From a bacterium (GTDB lineage Bacteria; Hinthialibacterota; Hinthialibacteria; OLB16): 64,000 nt of DNA. The position numbers and the translations under genes were made by a program. This document shows positions 8,741 through 17,027 of this stretch, in pieces. The stretch spans positions 293,615-357,614 of the forward strand of contig JAJVIK010000002.1 of the NCBI GenBank assembly GCA_022072055.1, written 5' to 3'. The first letter of the stretch is position 1. Every line of letters begins with the position of its first letter. Under the pieces are notes generated by a model, which worked only from the letters and a program-made list of their open reading frames with translations, made no database searches and had not been told where the DNA came from.

Positions 8741-8953
8741 GGAGCGACAGTTGGAATCCTAGCGCCGCAATCAGCGGATCTCCCATTCGTGCGAGGGGAG
8801 CCCGGTCGAAGCTCGCCATCCCACAAGGCGGGGGAAAAGCTTCGCCTCGGTGTCGCGGCCCCCCAAAACGGGGGTGGAGCGTGGAATCCTTCCGGTAGGC
8901 GCGCAGTTTTCGATTGCCCCCGCCCAGCGGGTTTGGTACTTTCCCTTGGGATC
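8741..8953. other. Junction region between RHS array and next gene
   Basis: These 213 bases join the truncated RHS sequence to the plus-strand gene starting at 8954. No convincing gene, promoter or terminator is seen. GC content is high, as in the chromosome, and RHS similarity stops at the left edge. It probably contains the breakpoint of the deletion or insertion that removed the rest of the rhs gene. Confidence 0.5.
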
Positions 8954-11590
8954 GTGAAACGCTTCCTTGTCCTTCTCTTTCTTCTGAGCGCTGTTCGGTC
9001 CGCGCAATCCCAGGGAGACCTCCCAGGGGGTGGGGATGTCTTTTCGGTCCGCCTGCTGCCCGGCTTCACCGAATCCGGGAGCGCCTACCGTCCCAACCAA
9101 TGGATTCCGCTCAACCTGGAGGTCGATAACCCCACCGACCGGGAGATCGCCACCACCCTGCTCGTCACCCCCAAGTCCGACAGCACCCTGGTCGAATCCC
9201 GCGTCGAGGTCCCGATTCGCTTCGCGCCGGGCCAGCGGAAGCTGATCCGCGCGCTGGGCATGCTCCCCGAATTCACTCAAGACCTGGAAGTCAGTCTTTT
9301 TCCCGGTCCCTTCAGGGAGCCGCTCGCTACAGTCGGGGTCCGTGCCATGGATGAACGCGAGCGCCTGGTCGTGGTCTTGGCGGAAAGGACCCGAACCTAC
9401 AGTTGGCTGGAGAGCTCGGTGGGGGGCGAGGACCTCGCCGGTCGGCGGCTGGTGACCGTTCAGACCCTGTCTCGCAGCGAACTCCTGCCGGAAAGAGTCC
9501 AGGGTTATGACAGCATTTCGATGTTGGTCTGGGATGGACTCCGACCGGACCCGACCACCCCGGAACAGATGGAGGCGCTGCTGGAGTATGTCGAGCTCGG
9601 CGGGACCCTGGTGCTGGCGCTCGGAGATCGCGGCGAGTTCCTGAATGCCCCAGGATGGTCGCGTCTCCTCGAGGGGATCCTCGCGGGGAGCGAGCCGCTC
9701 CTGCTCCCCAAGGGGGTGATCCGGAAAAAGACTCCCGCCTCGCGCTCCCTACGGAGCGCGGTTTTCGAGTGGACCACGGATCCGGCCGGTGGGCCGACCT
9801 CCGCCACCGCGGGCGCGGTGCTGGTGGCGCGCGGGAGCTTCACCGGCGAAGCCTGCGTCTCCCTGGATGGGACCCCGGTGCTGTTCCGGAGGGACCACGG
9901 CGCGGGCAGAGTCTTTGTCTCGACCCTCTCCTTCGGAGATTGGGCCAAATTCGGGGGCAACGGAACGGACCCTTGGCGGGGGCTTGTGGAGAGCCTCCCG
10001 ATGCACGCCCCTTCGTTTTCGCGGGAGCTTTCCCCCTTCAACCTGTACCTCAAGGTTTCGTTACTCGGCGAGCTCCCCGGCCCGCTCTTCATCGGCGGAT
10101 TTCTCGGGCTTTATACCGTCCTGGTCATCCCGGTGAACTACTTTGTGTTTCGGAAACGCAAGCGGAGGGAGCTGGCGTGGCTGTTCCTTCCGCCGCTTGC
10201 GATTGGGTTTTCCCTCTTGGCCTATCAGATGGGCGCGCTCCAGCAGAAGGGGGGAATTCTCCAACGCGGGATCACGGTCGCCTTTCAGCCCCACAATAGC
10301 CGTTATGCGCGCGCTCAAACCATGACCGGAGTCTATTCGCCGGCCCGGCGGAACTTCGCCGTCCGCTCCGATCCCTCCGCGCTCCCGATCCCCGCCCAGA
10401 TGGAAGAGTACAGTTTGCGGAACACCCTCCATCGTGTGGCCTTTCGGCCCGATCCCGCGGGCGGTTCCACCCAGGTCCTACCCCCGGAGCTTCTGGTTTA
10501 CACCTGGGCCTCCTCGAACCTGGCGCTGGACACGGTCGTGGACCTCGGCGGACCGATGCTCGCGGAGATCCGCCAGGGCGAAAACAGCCGTGTGCTCCAT
10601 TTCTCCAACCACAGCCGATTCGCCATCTCCGGCCTGGGGGTGACTGTCCTCGGGGCGAGCGCCAACCTCGGAGCCTTGGGCGCCCTACCCTCCGGGGCCA
10701 GCCGAGAGGTGGATCTGCGGGAAGTGGGGATGGGATCGCTGCCTGACACCATGCTCCGAAACCGGTACGGGAGCTCGATTTATTACGCCCGCCAGTTCGA
10801 AAACAAGCCGCTCCAGGCTTTCGTCGACCAGGAGGGTCGAACTTATCTGACCGGTCTGCCGGAAATCCTCATGAGCGGGGGACGGAGGTTCCTGGATGAT
10901 TTCGGCGCCTCGGATTCGGACCTTTCGGGCGCGTACTGTCTCGCGGAAATCCATGCCTCCATCGCGCCCATTGAGATCGAGCCGCCTCCCATCGGGAACG
11001 AATCCGTCTCCTTTGTCCTCTTGCCCGTGGCGGTGCGGCAGTTGTCTTCCTTCTTTGAGATCCATCCGTCCGATTGGGATGTGTATGTCATCAAGGCCTC
11101 CACACAGGTATCGCGCGGGTCCTCCTATGAGAACCTCACCATGGGCGCTCAGATTCGACCCACCGAGCCGCTGGTGCTTATCGGCGGGGGAACGGATACC
11201 GTCACCGGGGAACTCTTCTTCCGTCCCGCGCAACGAGGAAAACTCAGTCCGCTCTCGCTTTCCACCAGCTTCCCCAAGAAATCTCCCGAAGACAGATCCG
11301 TACAGGGTGGTTGGGGTTTCATGAGCGGTTTGATCTCCGATGTCACCTGGGAGGTCCAAGACCCAACATCCGGGGGATGGATGCGACTCCGGCAAGAGGA
11401 GGAGCTTCGAGGGGATGCCCTGCGGGCGAGCTGGGAAAGGGAGGGCGGGGCGTTACGCGTGCGCTTCAAGGCGATCTCCTCCCTTAAGGAGTTTAGGACG
11501 TCCTGGATGCGCATGGGGATCACCCTTCCCGAACTTTCTCTCAGAGTCCAAAACCTGGAGGATCAAGCGGATGCCGGAAAACAAGAGTGA
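8954..11590 (+). CDS. Large exported/membrane protein of unknown function
   Basis: The protein has 878 residues. I place the start at the GTG at 8954 because the signal peptide begins there (VKRFLVLLFLLSAVRS, then AQSQG); the in-frame extension upstream is not protein-like and no strong ribosome-binding site is seen. Residues about 20-360 are a beta-rich exported domain with a segment (YDSISMLVWDGL, EYVELGGTLVLALGD) like the glutamine-amidotransferase-like fold of envelope proteins. Two transmembrane helices follow near residues 375-430 (PLFIGGFLGLYTVLVIPVNY and LFLPPLAIGFSLLAYQ), separated by the basic stretch RKRKRRE. A long C-terminal exported region completes it. The 3' end overlaps the sulfatase start by 20 bases, so the two are probably co-translated. 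Confidence 0.75.
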   Translation: MKRFLVLLFLLSAVRSAQSQGDLPGGGDVFSVRLLPGFTESGSAYRPNQWIPLNLEVDNPTDREIATTLLVTPKSDSTLVESRVEVPIRFAPGQRKLIRALGMLPEFTQDLEVSLFPGPFREPLATVGVRAMDERERLVVVLAERTRTYSWLESSVGGEDLAGRRLVTVQTLSRSELLPERVQGYDSISMLVWDGLRPDPTTPEQMEALLEYVELGGTLVLALGDRGEFLNAPGWSRLLEGILAGSEPLLLPKGVIRKKTPASRSLRSAVFEWTTDPAGGPTSATAGAVLVARGSFTGEACVSLDGTPVLFRRDHGAGRVFVSTLSFGDWAKFGGNGTDPWRGLVESLPMHAPSFSRELSPFNLYLKVSLLGELPGPLFIGGFLGLYTVLVIPVNYFVFRKRKRRELAWLFLPPLAIGFSLLAYQMGALQQKGGILQRGITVAFQPHNSRYARAQTMTGVYSPARRNFAVRSDPSALPIPAQMEEYSLRNTLHRVAFRPDPAGGSTQVLPPELLVYTWASSNLALDTVVDLGGPMLAEIRQGENSRVLHFSNHSRFAISGLGVTVLGASANLGALGALPSGASREVDLREVGMGSLPDTMLRNRYGSSIYYARQFENKPLQAFVDQEGRTYLTGLPEILMSGGRRFLDDFGASDSDLSGAYCLAEIHASIAPIEIEPPPIGNESVSFVLLPVAVRQLSSFFEIHPSDWDVYVIKASTQVSRGSSYENLTMGAQIRPTEPLVLIGGGTDTVTGELFFRPAQRGKLSPLSLSTSFPKKSPEDRSVQGGWGFMSGLISDVTWEVQDPTSGGWMRLRQEEELRGDALRASWEREGGALRVRFKAISSLKEFRTSWMRMGITLPELSLRVQNLEDQADAGKQE

Positions 11591-13136
11591 GCTTACCAAG
11601 CTGGGGCGCAGGACCCTGCTCAAAGCGGGAATGGCCGGAGCCGCCTGCGCGCTCGCGCGTCAGCGCCTCGCCTTTACTCAAGCGCCCAAGGAACGCCCCA
11701 ACATCCTGTTCTTGATGTCCGACCAGCATCGCGGCGACTGCATGGGGTGCGCCGACAACCGCGCGATCAAGACCCCCAACATGGACCGGCTCGCCTCCGA
11801 GGGCATCCGCTTCACCTCGGCTTACAGCTGCACCCCCAGCTGCACTCCGGCCCGCGCGGCGCTGCTCACCGGCATGTCTCCCTGGCGTAACGGCATGCTG
11901 GGCTATCACAAGGTCGCTCCGAAATACCCGGTCGAGATGCCGCAACTGCTCCGGGACGCGGGCTATTACACTTTCGGCATCGGCAAGATGCACTGGACTC
12001 CCCAACGCTGTCTGCATGGCTTCCATCGAACGGTACTGGACGAATCGAGCCGGGAGCTCACGGTCGATTTCCGTAGCGACTACCGCTCCTGGTTCTTCTC
12101 CCAGGCCCCCAATCTCAACCCGGACGCCACCGGCATCCTCTGGAACGACTATCGCTCCAAGACCTATGTCCTTCCCGAACGACTTCATCCCACAACTTGG
12201 ACCGGGGACACGGCGGTCCATTTCCTCGAGACCTACACAAATCCGGAACCATTCTTCCTGAAGGTATCCTTCGCCCGCCCACACAGCCCCTACGATCCGC
12301 CCCAGCGATGGATGGACGCCTACTCCGACACGGACCTTCCTCCGGCGGCGGTCGGCAAGTGGGCCGAGCGCTATCGGGAGCGGAGCGACGACTCCTTTCA
12401 GATTTGGCACGGAGACATGGGGGCCGAGCAGGTCCGCTCTTCACGGCAGGGTTATTACGGATCGGTGTCCTTTGTCGATGAGCAGATCGGGCGAATCCTG
12501 GAGGTTCTCGAAAAGCGCGGGCTCCTGGAGCGCACCCTGATCGTTTACACCTCGGATCATGGAGACATGACCGGCGACCATCACCTTTGGCGAAAGAGCT
12601 ACGCCTACGAGCCTTCGGCTCACATCCCGATGCTCATGCGGGTCCCAAAGATGCTGGAGGGTGGAGGAGGGGGTCGAGTCCAGCCCGAACCGGTCGAGCT
12701 CCGGGACCTGCTCCCGACCTTCGCGGATGCCGCGGGGGCGCCTATCCCCGAGGGGGTGGATGGGATGAGCCTCCTCAACCTGGCGCGCGGAAAAACCGAC
12801 GGCTGGCGCCCCTGGATCGACCTGGAACATGACATCTGCTACAGCAAGGAGAACCACTGGAGCGCGCTCACCGACGGTCGCGAGAAGTACATCTTCCACG
12901 CCATCGATGGAGAGGAGCAGTTTTTCGATCTGGAGAAGGACCCCCAGGAGCTCCAGGACCTGGCCTCGGATCCGACCCATGCCGAGCGGGTGCGAACCTG
13001 GCGGAACCGACTGATCGAGCACCTTTCCCCACGGGGAGAGGAATATGTCTCCGTCGGGAAACTGGCGCTCCGACCGGAGTCGAACCTCCTCTCGCCGAAC
13101 TACCCCGGTCCGGGGAAAGAAGAAAAGCCGCTCTGA
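11571..13136 (+). CDS. Tat-exported sulfatase (arylsulfatase family)
   Basis: This 521-residue protein hydrolyses sulfate esters, probably on sulfated glycans; the exact substrate is unknown. A twin-arginine signal (GRRTLLKAGMAGAACAL) directs the folded enzyme across the membrane. The metal-binding start of the fold is NILFLMSDQHRGD. The formylglycine signature CTPARAALLTG has Cys91 as the residue to be modified, so a formylglycine-generating enzyme is needed, and none lies in this window. Further conserved parts are GKMHW, SFARPHSPYDPP and YTSDHGDMTGDH. The start is fixed by GGAGG 9 bases before the ATG, inside the end of the preceding gene. The C-terminus (EQFFDLEKDPQELQDLA) is typical of the family. 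Confidence 0.93.
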   Translation: MPENKSELTKLGRRTLLKAGMAGAACALARQRLAFTQAPKERPNILFLMSDQHRGDCMGCADNRAIKTPNMDRLASEGIRFTSAYSCTPSCTPARAALLTGMSPWRNGMLGYHKVAPKYPVEMPQLLRDAGYYTFGIGKMHWTPQRCLHGFHRTVLDESSRELTVDFRSDYRSWFFSQAPNLNPDATGILWNDYRSKTYVLPERLHPTTWTGDTAVHFLETYTNPEPFFLKVSFARPHSPYDPPQRWMDAYSDTDLPPAAVGKWAERYRERSDDSFQIWHGDMGAEQVRSSRQGYYGSVSFVDEQIGRILEVLEKRGLLERTLIVYTSDHGDMTGDHHLWRKSYAYEPSAHIPMLMRVPKMLEGGGGGRVQPEPVELRDLLPTFADAAGAPIPEGVDGMSLLNLARGKTDGWRPWIDLEHDICYSKENHWSALTDGREKYIFHAIDGEEQFFDLEKDPQELQDLASDPTHAERVRTWRNRLIEHLSPRGEEYVSVGKLALRPESNLLSPNYPGPGKEEKPL

Positions 13137-13164
13137 GAGTAATGGTTTGCCGAATTAATGTATA

Positions 13165-13183
13165 TTTACGTTCAGAACGTAAA
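13165..13183. promoter_or_regulatory. Perfect 9-bp palindrome, candidate operator
   Basis: TTTACGTTC-A-GAACGTAAA is a perfect inverted repeat with a one-base centre, 28 bases after the sulfatase stop codon in an AT-rich gap. The short spacing and symmetry suit a dimeric repressor site better than a transcription terminator, and no T-run follows. It lies about 200 bases upstream of the histidine kinase gene. Confidence 0.45.
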
Positions 13184-13193
13184 ATTTCATTTC

Positions 13194-13209
13194 TTGGCTG
13201 GAGAGCCAA
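13194..13209 (+). terminator. Possible weak terminator hairpin after the sulfatase
   Basis: TTGGCT-GGAG-AGCCAA forms a 6-bp stem and is followed by CTGAATGTTTTTGTTT. The T-rich tract starts several bases late, so termination is uncertain. Confidence 0.35.
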
Positions 13210-13383
13210 CTGAATGTTTTTGTTTAGGGTGTATGCTCTAACCCACTTAATTCCGGGGAGTTTTCATCCGAAACTGAGACTGGCCTGGAATCTGCGCTTG
13301 GAGTTCGCAGCGATGTTTGAATGGGACTCGCCTCCTTTCCGAGAAACACGCTGAGCTGGGCGACGAGAAGGAGGAATTTGGGG

Positions 13384-14199
13384 ATGAACGCCATGGGACT
13401 CAAGACACAACTCAGGACGCCCGAACCGGAGGCGGCCATGGGGAGGACACAGCCGAGCGAGGCCACGGCCGATGCGGCGCTCGCGATCAAGTCCGAGCAG
13501 CAATACTCGGAACGTCTTTCCGCCATCAGCCATTTCACGGTCGAGATTGCCAGCCATTTGAACAACAGCTTAACGCCGATCATCTGCTATGCGCAGATGC
13601 TGGAGCAGGCCTCCTGCACCCCCGCGCAAGGGACCAAGTTGCGCAAGATCACCGAGGCCGCCTATCGCGCCAAGGAGATCATCGATGGGCTGATGGCCTT
13701 CGCGGATGAGCAGCCGGTCCGGGTTCGCAGAATCGACCTGAACGAACTGGTCAGGGAGACCGTGGTTGTGGCCCGCGATCTCCTCTGGCTTCCTGAGAAC
13801 CAAGTGAGTCTTGAGCTTTCCCCGGAGCATCCCACCATATTGGGCGATCCTCATCAGATCTCCCAGGCGGTTCTGCACCTCCTCCGCAATGCCATGCAGG
13901 CTGCGCGAACCTCCGGAGCGGGGACGGAGCTCCTGGTGCGGACCTTCCTCAACAACGAAGGCAAGGCGGGGGTGGAGGTCGTGGACCGTGGGCATGGGAT
14001 CCCCCAAGAGATCCTTCCGAAGATCCTGCTCCCTTTCTTCACCACGCGTCCCGATGAGGGTGCGGGCCTGGGTCTCTCGATCGTGCACGGGATCACCGAG
14101 GCGCACGGCGGCGAAATCGGCATCGAGACGCGGGAAGGGAACGGAACGGCGGTCAAGCTGTCCTTCCCGGCGGTTGCCACCGCCCCGATGGTCGATTGA
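13384..14199 (+). CDS. Orphan sensor histidine kinase (HisKA + HATPase, no sensor domain)
   Basis: The 271-residue soluble kinase starts at an ATG 9 bases after AAGGAGG, which rules out the ATG 63 bases upstream. A weakly conserved dimerisation segment holds the probable phospho-acceptor His59 (VEIASHLNNSLTPI, where related kinases have AHELNNPL). The ATP-binding domain is intact: N-box HLLRNAMQA, G1 DRGHGIP, F-box PFFTT and G2 GAGLGLSIVHG. No transmembrane or PAS domain is visible before it. No response regulator lies nearby, so the partner is elsewhere. It is followed by the promoter of the ribosomal protein operon. Confidence 0.85.
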   Translation: MNAMGLKTQLRTPEPEAAMGRTQPSEATADAALAIKSEQQYSERLSAISHFTVEIASHLNNSLTPIICYAQMLEQASCTPAQGTKLRKITEAAYRAKEIIDGLMAFADEQPVRVRRIDLNELVRETVVVARDLLWLPENQVSLELSPEHPTILGDPHQISQAVLHLLRNAMQAARTSGAGTELLVRTFLNNEGKAGVEVVDRGHGIPQEILPKILLPFFTTRPDEGAGLGLSIVHGITEAHGGEIGIETREGNGTAVKLSFPAVATAPMVD

Positions 14200-14225
14200 A
14201 GTAGGCAGTTCTTCGATCATCGGGC

Positions 14226-14254
14226 TTGACATTGACCGTCGAGTTTTCTATAGC
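14226..14254 (+). promoter_or_regulatory. Sigma70-type promoter of the rpmG-rplL operon
   Basis: TTGACA at 14226 and TATAGC at 14249 are separated by exactly 17 bases. It is the best promoter match noticed in the window, and it stands about 160 bases upstream of rpmG, as expected for a strongly expressed translation operon. Confidence 0.75.
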
Positions 14255-14301
14255 TTACCGTTGGTCGAGAAGAGAAGTTCCGAAGTGTGAGTGAACCCCG
14301 A

Positions 14302-14330
14302 CCTCTCCGGTCCTCCTGGAGAGGTTTTTT
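14302..14330 (+). terminator. Intrinsic terminator / attenuator in the rpmG leader
   Basis: CCTCTCC and GGAGAGG form a stem (8 bp if the flanking A-T pair is added) with a 9-base loop, directly followed by six T. It lies about 50 bases past the -10 box and 86 bases before rpmG. Most transcripts would therefore stop early unless read-through is allowed, which suggests attenuation of the operon or a short leader RNA. Confidence 0.75.
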
Positions 14331-14415
14331 GTGTGGAAGCGGGGCATCCGTGACGCTTCGGGCTTGCTCCCTGGGGATCTGTCCGCCCATTGGCCGTGGC
14401 GGCGAGGACCAACCG

Positions 14416-14568
14416 ATGCCCCGTGTCACCCTTGTCTTGGAATGTGTGGAGTGTAAGGCTCGTAATTACACGATCACCAAGAACAAGCGGGAACATCCGG
14501 GCCGGGTCGAGGTCAAGAAATTCTGCCCGAGGTGCAAGAAGCACCTCCCGCACCGAGAGACCCGGTGA
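14416..14568 (+). CDS. rpmG: 50S ribosomal protein L33
   Basis: This 50-residue protein starts [13 protein letters not shown] and carries two CxxC pairs (CVEC and CPRC) that bind zinc, so it is the zinc-containing form of L33. [20 protein letters not shown] is the typical core. An in-frame ORF extends 129 bases upstream through the attenuator hairpin; that part is not conserved, so the ATG at 14416 is chosen. It is the first gene of the operon with tRNA-Trp, secE, nusG, rplK, rplA, rplJ and rplL, an arrangement common in bacteria. Confidence 0.93.
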   Translation: MPRVTLVLECVECKARNYTITKNKREHPGRVEVKKFCPRCKKHLPHRETR

Positions 14569-14591
14569 GAGAGAGTTCGACTTTCATCTGA

Positions 14592-14668
14592 AGGCCAGTA
14601 GCTTAGCCCGGTAGAGCACCGCGCTCCAAACGCGGGGGTCGGGGGTTCAAATCCCTCCTGGCCTGCCA
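14592..14668 (+). tRNA. tRNA-Trp (anticodon CCA)
   Basis: The 77-base cloverleaf has acceptor AGGCCAG paired with CTGGCCT, then discriminator G and an encoded CCA tail. The anticodon stem CCGCG/CGCGG encloses loop CTCCAAA with anticodon CCA at 14626-14628. The T arm contains GGTTCAAATCC. Its place between rpmG and secE is conserved in many bacteria, so it is probably cut out of the operon transcript. Confidence 0.96.
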
Positions 14669-14699
14669 CTCTGCGAAAGAAGGATGGTCCGCGCGTTCG

Positions 14700-14945
14700 A
14701 TGGAACAGTTTCTTCAACGCTGCATTGACAACCTGAAAAAGGTGAAGTTCATCCGGGAATCCCGGTTTGGGCAGTTCCTCATCTCGGTCCTCGCAGAGCT
14801 CCAGAAGGTGACTTGGCCCAGCCGCGAGGAAGTGAAAAACTCGACGATTGTCACGATCGTGGTGATGGTGATCATGGCCATCTACATGGGCGGCGCGCAG
14901 GCCATCGTTGAGGTCATCTACAACGGGATCAAGCGGTTCATCTGA
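14700..14945 (+). CDS. secE: Preprotein translocase subunit SecE
   Basis: The short single-helix form of SecE has 81 residues. It clamps SecY in the inner-membrane Sec channel. The conserved amphipathic segment LAELQKVTWPSREEV is followed by one transmembrane helix (STIVTIVVMVIMAIYMGGAQ). AAGGA lies upstream of the ATG. It lies between tRNA-Trp and nusG as usual. Confidence 0.95.
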   Translation: MEQFLQRCIDNLKKVKFIRESRFGQFLISVLAELQKVTWPSREEVKNSTIVTIVVMVIMAIYMGGAQAIVEVIYNGIKRFI

Positions 14946-14967
14946 AACGGAACGCGACTGAAAAAGC

Positions 14968-15507
14968 ATGAGCGAAATGAAGTGGTACGCCGTTCACACC
15001 TACGCCGGGTTCGAGAACCGGGTCAAGGAGTCCCTGGATAACGCGGTTCGCAGGGACCGTTTGGAGGACCGCATCGGTCAGGTCATCATCCCGACCGAAG
15101 AATTCGCGGAGATCAAGGACGGCAAGAAGCGAATCTCCACCCGAAAGATCATGCCGGGGTATGTGCTCCTTGAGATGATCCTCGATGAGCAGACTTGGGG
15201 GCTTGTGAAGGAAACCCCGGGCGTCTCCGGATTTGTCGGACCGGCCAAGGCCCCCACACCGCTAACCGAGGAGGAAATGAAGAACATCCTCGGGATGATG
15301 GAGGTGAGCGGCGAGGCGCCTCGTCCCAAGATCACTTTCGAGAAGGGGGATCGGGTCAAAGTCATCGATGGTCCGTTCCTCAATTTCGCCGGGACCGTGT
15401 CCTCGATTAATGTGGAGCGGGGACGTCTGACCGTGATGATTGAAATGCTCGGGAGGGCCACTCCCGTGGAATTGGATTTCCTCCAGGTAGAGAGGACCGC
15501 GGCGTGA
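14968..15507 (+). CDS. nusG: Transcription termination/antitermination factor NusG
   Basis: This 179-residue protein binds RNA polymerase and links it to Rho or the ribosome. The NGN domain begins [20 protein letters not shown] and includes [11 protein letters not shown] and the segment [14 protein letters not shown] domain follows ([19 protein letters not shown]). Length and both domains are normal. It starts 22 bases after secE. Confidence 0.97.
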   Translation: MSEMKWYAVHTYAGFENRVKESLDNAVRRDRLEDRIGQVIIPTEEFAEIKDGKKRISTRKIMPGYVLLEMILDEQTWGLVKETPGVSGFVGPAKAPTPLTEEEMKNILGMMEVSGEAPRPKITFEKGDRVKVIDGPFLNFAGTVSSINVERGRLTVMIEMLGRATPVELDFLQVERTAA

Positions 15508-15538
15508 GTTTGCCCGCCGTTTAAGCAAGGAGCGGAAG

Positions 15539-15973
15539 ATGCCACCCAAAAAAGAGGTTGTCGCGATTGTTAAACTCCAGTGTGTGGGCGGGAAGGCCAC
15601 ACCGGCCCCGCCGGTCGGTCCCGCGCTCGGTCAGCACGGGGTCAACATCATGGCCTTTGTCAAGGAGTTCAACGACCGCACCAAGGATCAGGAAGGGGTG
15701 ACCATCCCGGTCGAGATCACGGTCTACGCCGACCGCTCGATGACCTTTGTCACCAAGACCCCCCCCGCCACCTACCTCCTCAAGCAAGCCGCCAAGATCG
15801 AAAGCGGCTCGAAAGCCTCCCACAAGGACAAGGTCGGGAAGGTGACCAAGAGTCAGGTCGAGAAGATCGCCCAAACCAAGATGCCGGATCTGAACGCCAA
15901 GGACCTCGACGGCGCGATGCGGATGATCGCCGGCTCCGCGCGGAGCATGGGCCTGGAGGTTGTCGAAGGGTGA
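15539..15973 (+). CDS. rplK: 50S ribosomal protein L11
   Basis: L11 forms the GTPase-associated centre with 23S rRNA. The 144-residue protein starts [20 protein letters not shown], contains the Pro-rich [19 protein letters not shown], and ends with the rRNA-binding domain ([31 protein letters not shown]). AAGGAG lies before the ATG. It is 31 bases after nusG. Confidence 0.97.
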   Translation: MPPKKEVVAIVKLQCVGGKATPAPPVGPALGQHGVNIMAFVKEFNDRTKDQEGVTIPVEITVYADRSMTFVTKTPPATYLLKQAAKIESGSKASHKDKVGKVTKSQVEKIAQTKMPDLNAKDLDGAMRMIAGSARSMGLEVVEG

Positions 15974-15980
15974 TTTCACC

Positions 15981-16070
15981 GAGCCGCGCGCGTAAGCAAG
16001 CGGGTTTGGTGAACGGAAGCCAAGTGAGCCGCGCGCCTAAGCAAGCGGTTCGTGGGTCCCGCTTGGCGGG
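15981..16070 (+). repeat. 23-bp direct repeat and hairpin between rplK and rplA
   Basis: The sequences at 15981-16003 and 16026-16048 (GAGCCGCGCGCSTAAGCAAG, then CGG) match except at one base. A hairpin TCCCGC-TTG-GCGGGA follows at 16056-16070, just before the rplA ribosome-binding site. The 125-base gap is long for this operon. It may be a duplicated regulatory element, for example a site for L1 feedback; that link is speculative. Confidence 0.7.
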
Positions 16071-16098
16071 AAATGAAAACGATTAAAGGAGGGAGAGA

Positions 16099-16794
16099 GT
16101 GAAACACGGCAAGAAGTTCGCGGCGGCTCAGGCCAAAATTGACCGCAACCGCCAGTATCCGCTGGATGACGCCATCGCTCTCGTTAAGGACACCTCGCCC
16201 GCGAAGTTCGACGCCACGGTCGAATTCACGGTGAACTTGGGGGTGGACCCGCGCCACGCCGATCAGCAGGTGCGCGGCACAGTCTCGCTGCCGCATGGCA
16301 CAGGGAAGACCGTGCGGGTTGTGGTGTTCGCGGATGGCGATCATGTGCGCGCGGCCCAAGAGGCGGGCGCGGACTTTGTCGGACTCGATGACCTGATCGA
16401 GAAGATCACCAAGGAGGGCTGGACGGATTTCGATGTCGCCATCGCCACTCCGAACGTGATGCGCGAGGTCGGTAAACTCGGGAAGGTGCTCGGTCCGCGC
16501 GGCCTGATGCCGAACCCGAAGACCGGAACGGTGACCCCGAACGTGGGCCAGGCGGTGACCGATTTCAAAGCCGGTCGCATCGAATATCGCGTGGACAAGG
16601 GCGGGGTGATTCACGCCCCCGTCGGGAAGGTGTCCTTTTCCTCGCCATTTCTGCATGAAAACATCAAGGCGGTGGCGGATGCCCTTGTCAGGGCCCGTCC
16701 GGCCTCCGCCAAAGGGACTTACATGAAATCGATTTACCTCTCCAGCACCATGGGTCCGAGCGTTCGAGTGGATCCGACCGAGCTGAGAGGCTGA
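16099..16794 (+). CDS. rplA: 50S ribosomal protein L1
   Basis: L1 forms the mobile stalk at the E site and in many bacteria represses its own operon. The 231-residue protein starts with a GTG 6 bases after GGAGGGAG. Family motifs are [46 protein letters not shown] and [11 protein letters not shown]. Length is normal. Confidence 0.97.
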   Translation: MKHGKKFAAAQAKIDRNRQYPLDDAIALVKDTSPAKFDATVEFTVNLGVDPRHADQQVRGTVSLPHGTGKTVRVVVFADGDHVRAAQEAGADFVGLDDLIEKITKEGWTDFDVAIATPNVMREVGKLGKVLGPRGLMPNPKTGTVTPNVGQAVTDFKAGRIEYRVDKGGVIHAPVGKVSFSSPFLHENIKAVADALVRARPASAKGTYMKSIYLSSTMGPSVRVDPTELRG

Positions 16795-16929
16795 AACAAA
16801 ACGACCATCGGTCGAAGACAGTAGGAGCCCCCCCGGGGGCTTAAACCGAAACATCCTACCGAGACCGGGCGCGATTCACGCGGTCGGCGGTCCCGATCCG
16901 GGGGCAGCCGGCGATTTGTTGCGTTATCG
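16795..16929 (+). ncRNA. Probable ribosomal protein L10 leader
   Basis: The 233-base gap before rplJ is GC-rich and full of inverted repeats, for example GGAGCCCCCCCGGGGGCTTA. It contains ACCGAAACATCCTACCGAG, similar to the L10/L12-binding kink-turn part of the L10 leader found before rplJ in many bacteria. Together with the terminator that follows, it would let excess L10 stop its own synthesis. The consensus was judged by eye. Confidence 0.6.
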
Positions 16930-16957
16930 AAAGCCCGCTCGGTGAAGCGGGCTTTTT
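16930..16957 (+). terminator. Attenuator terminator before rplJ
   Basis: AAAGCCCGCT-TCGGTGA-AGCGGGCTTT is a 10-bp perfect stem followed by a T-rich tail (TTCGTTTTT). It lies 70 bases before the rplJ start, inside the operon, as expected for L10-controlled attenuation. Confidence 0.85.
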
Positions 16958-17027
16958 CGTTTTTGCGAGACATCGTGGGGCAGGGGTCCCGCCTGTCCGC
17001 GCGGGATGAGGAAAGGAGGTGAGGGAA

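Noticed and set aside
8704-9069. Upstream extension of RHS copy C
   Set aside because: Beyond about 8740 the translation loses RHS similarity and is antisense to the start of the exported protein gene at 8954.
15981-16048. Attachment site or insertion footprint
   Set aside because: The 23-bp direct repeats are only 22 bases apart with no integrase or transposase between them, so local duplication is simpler.
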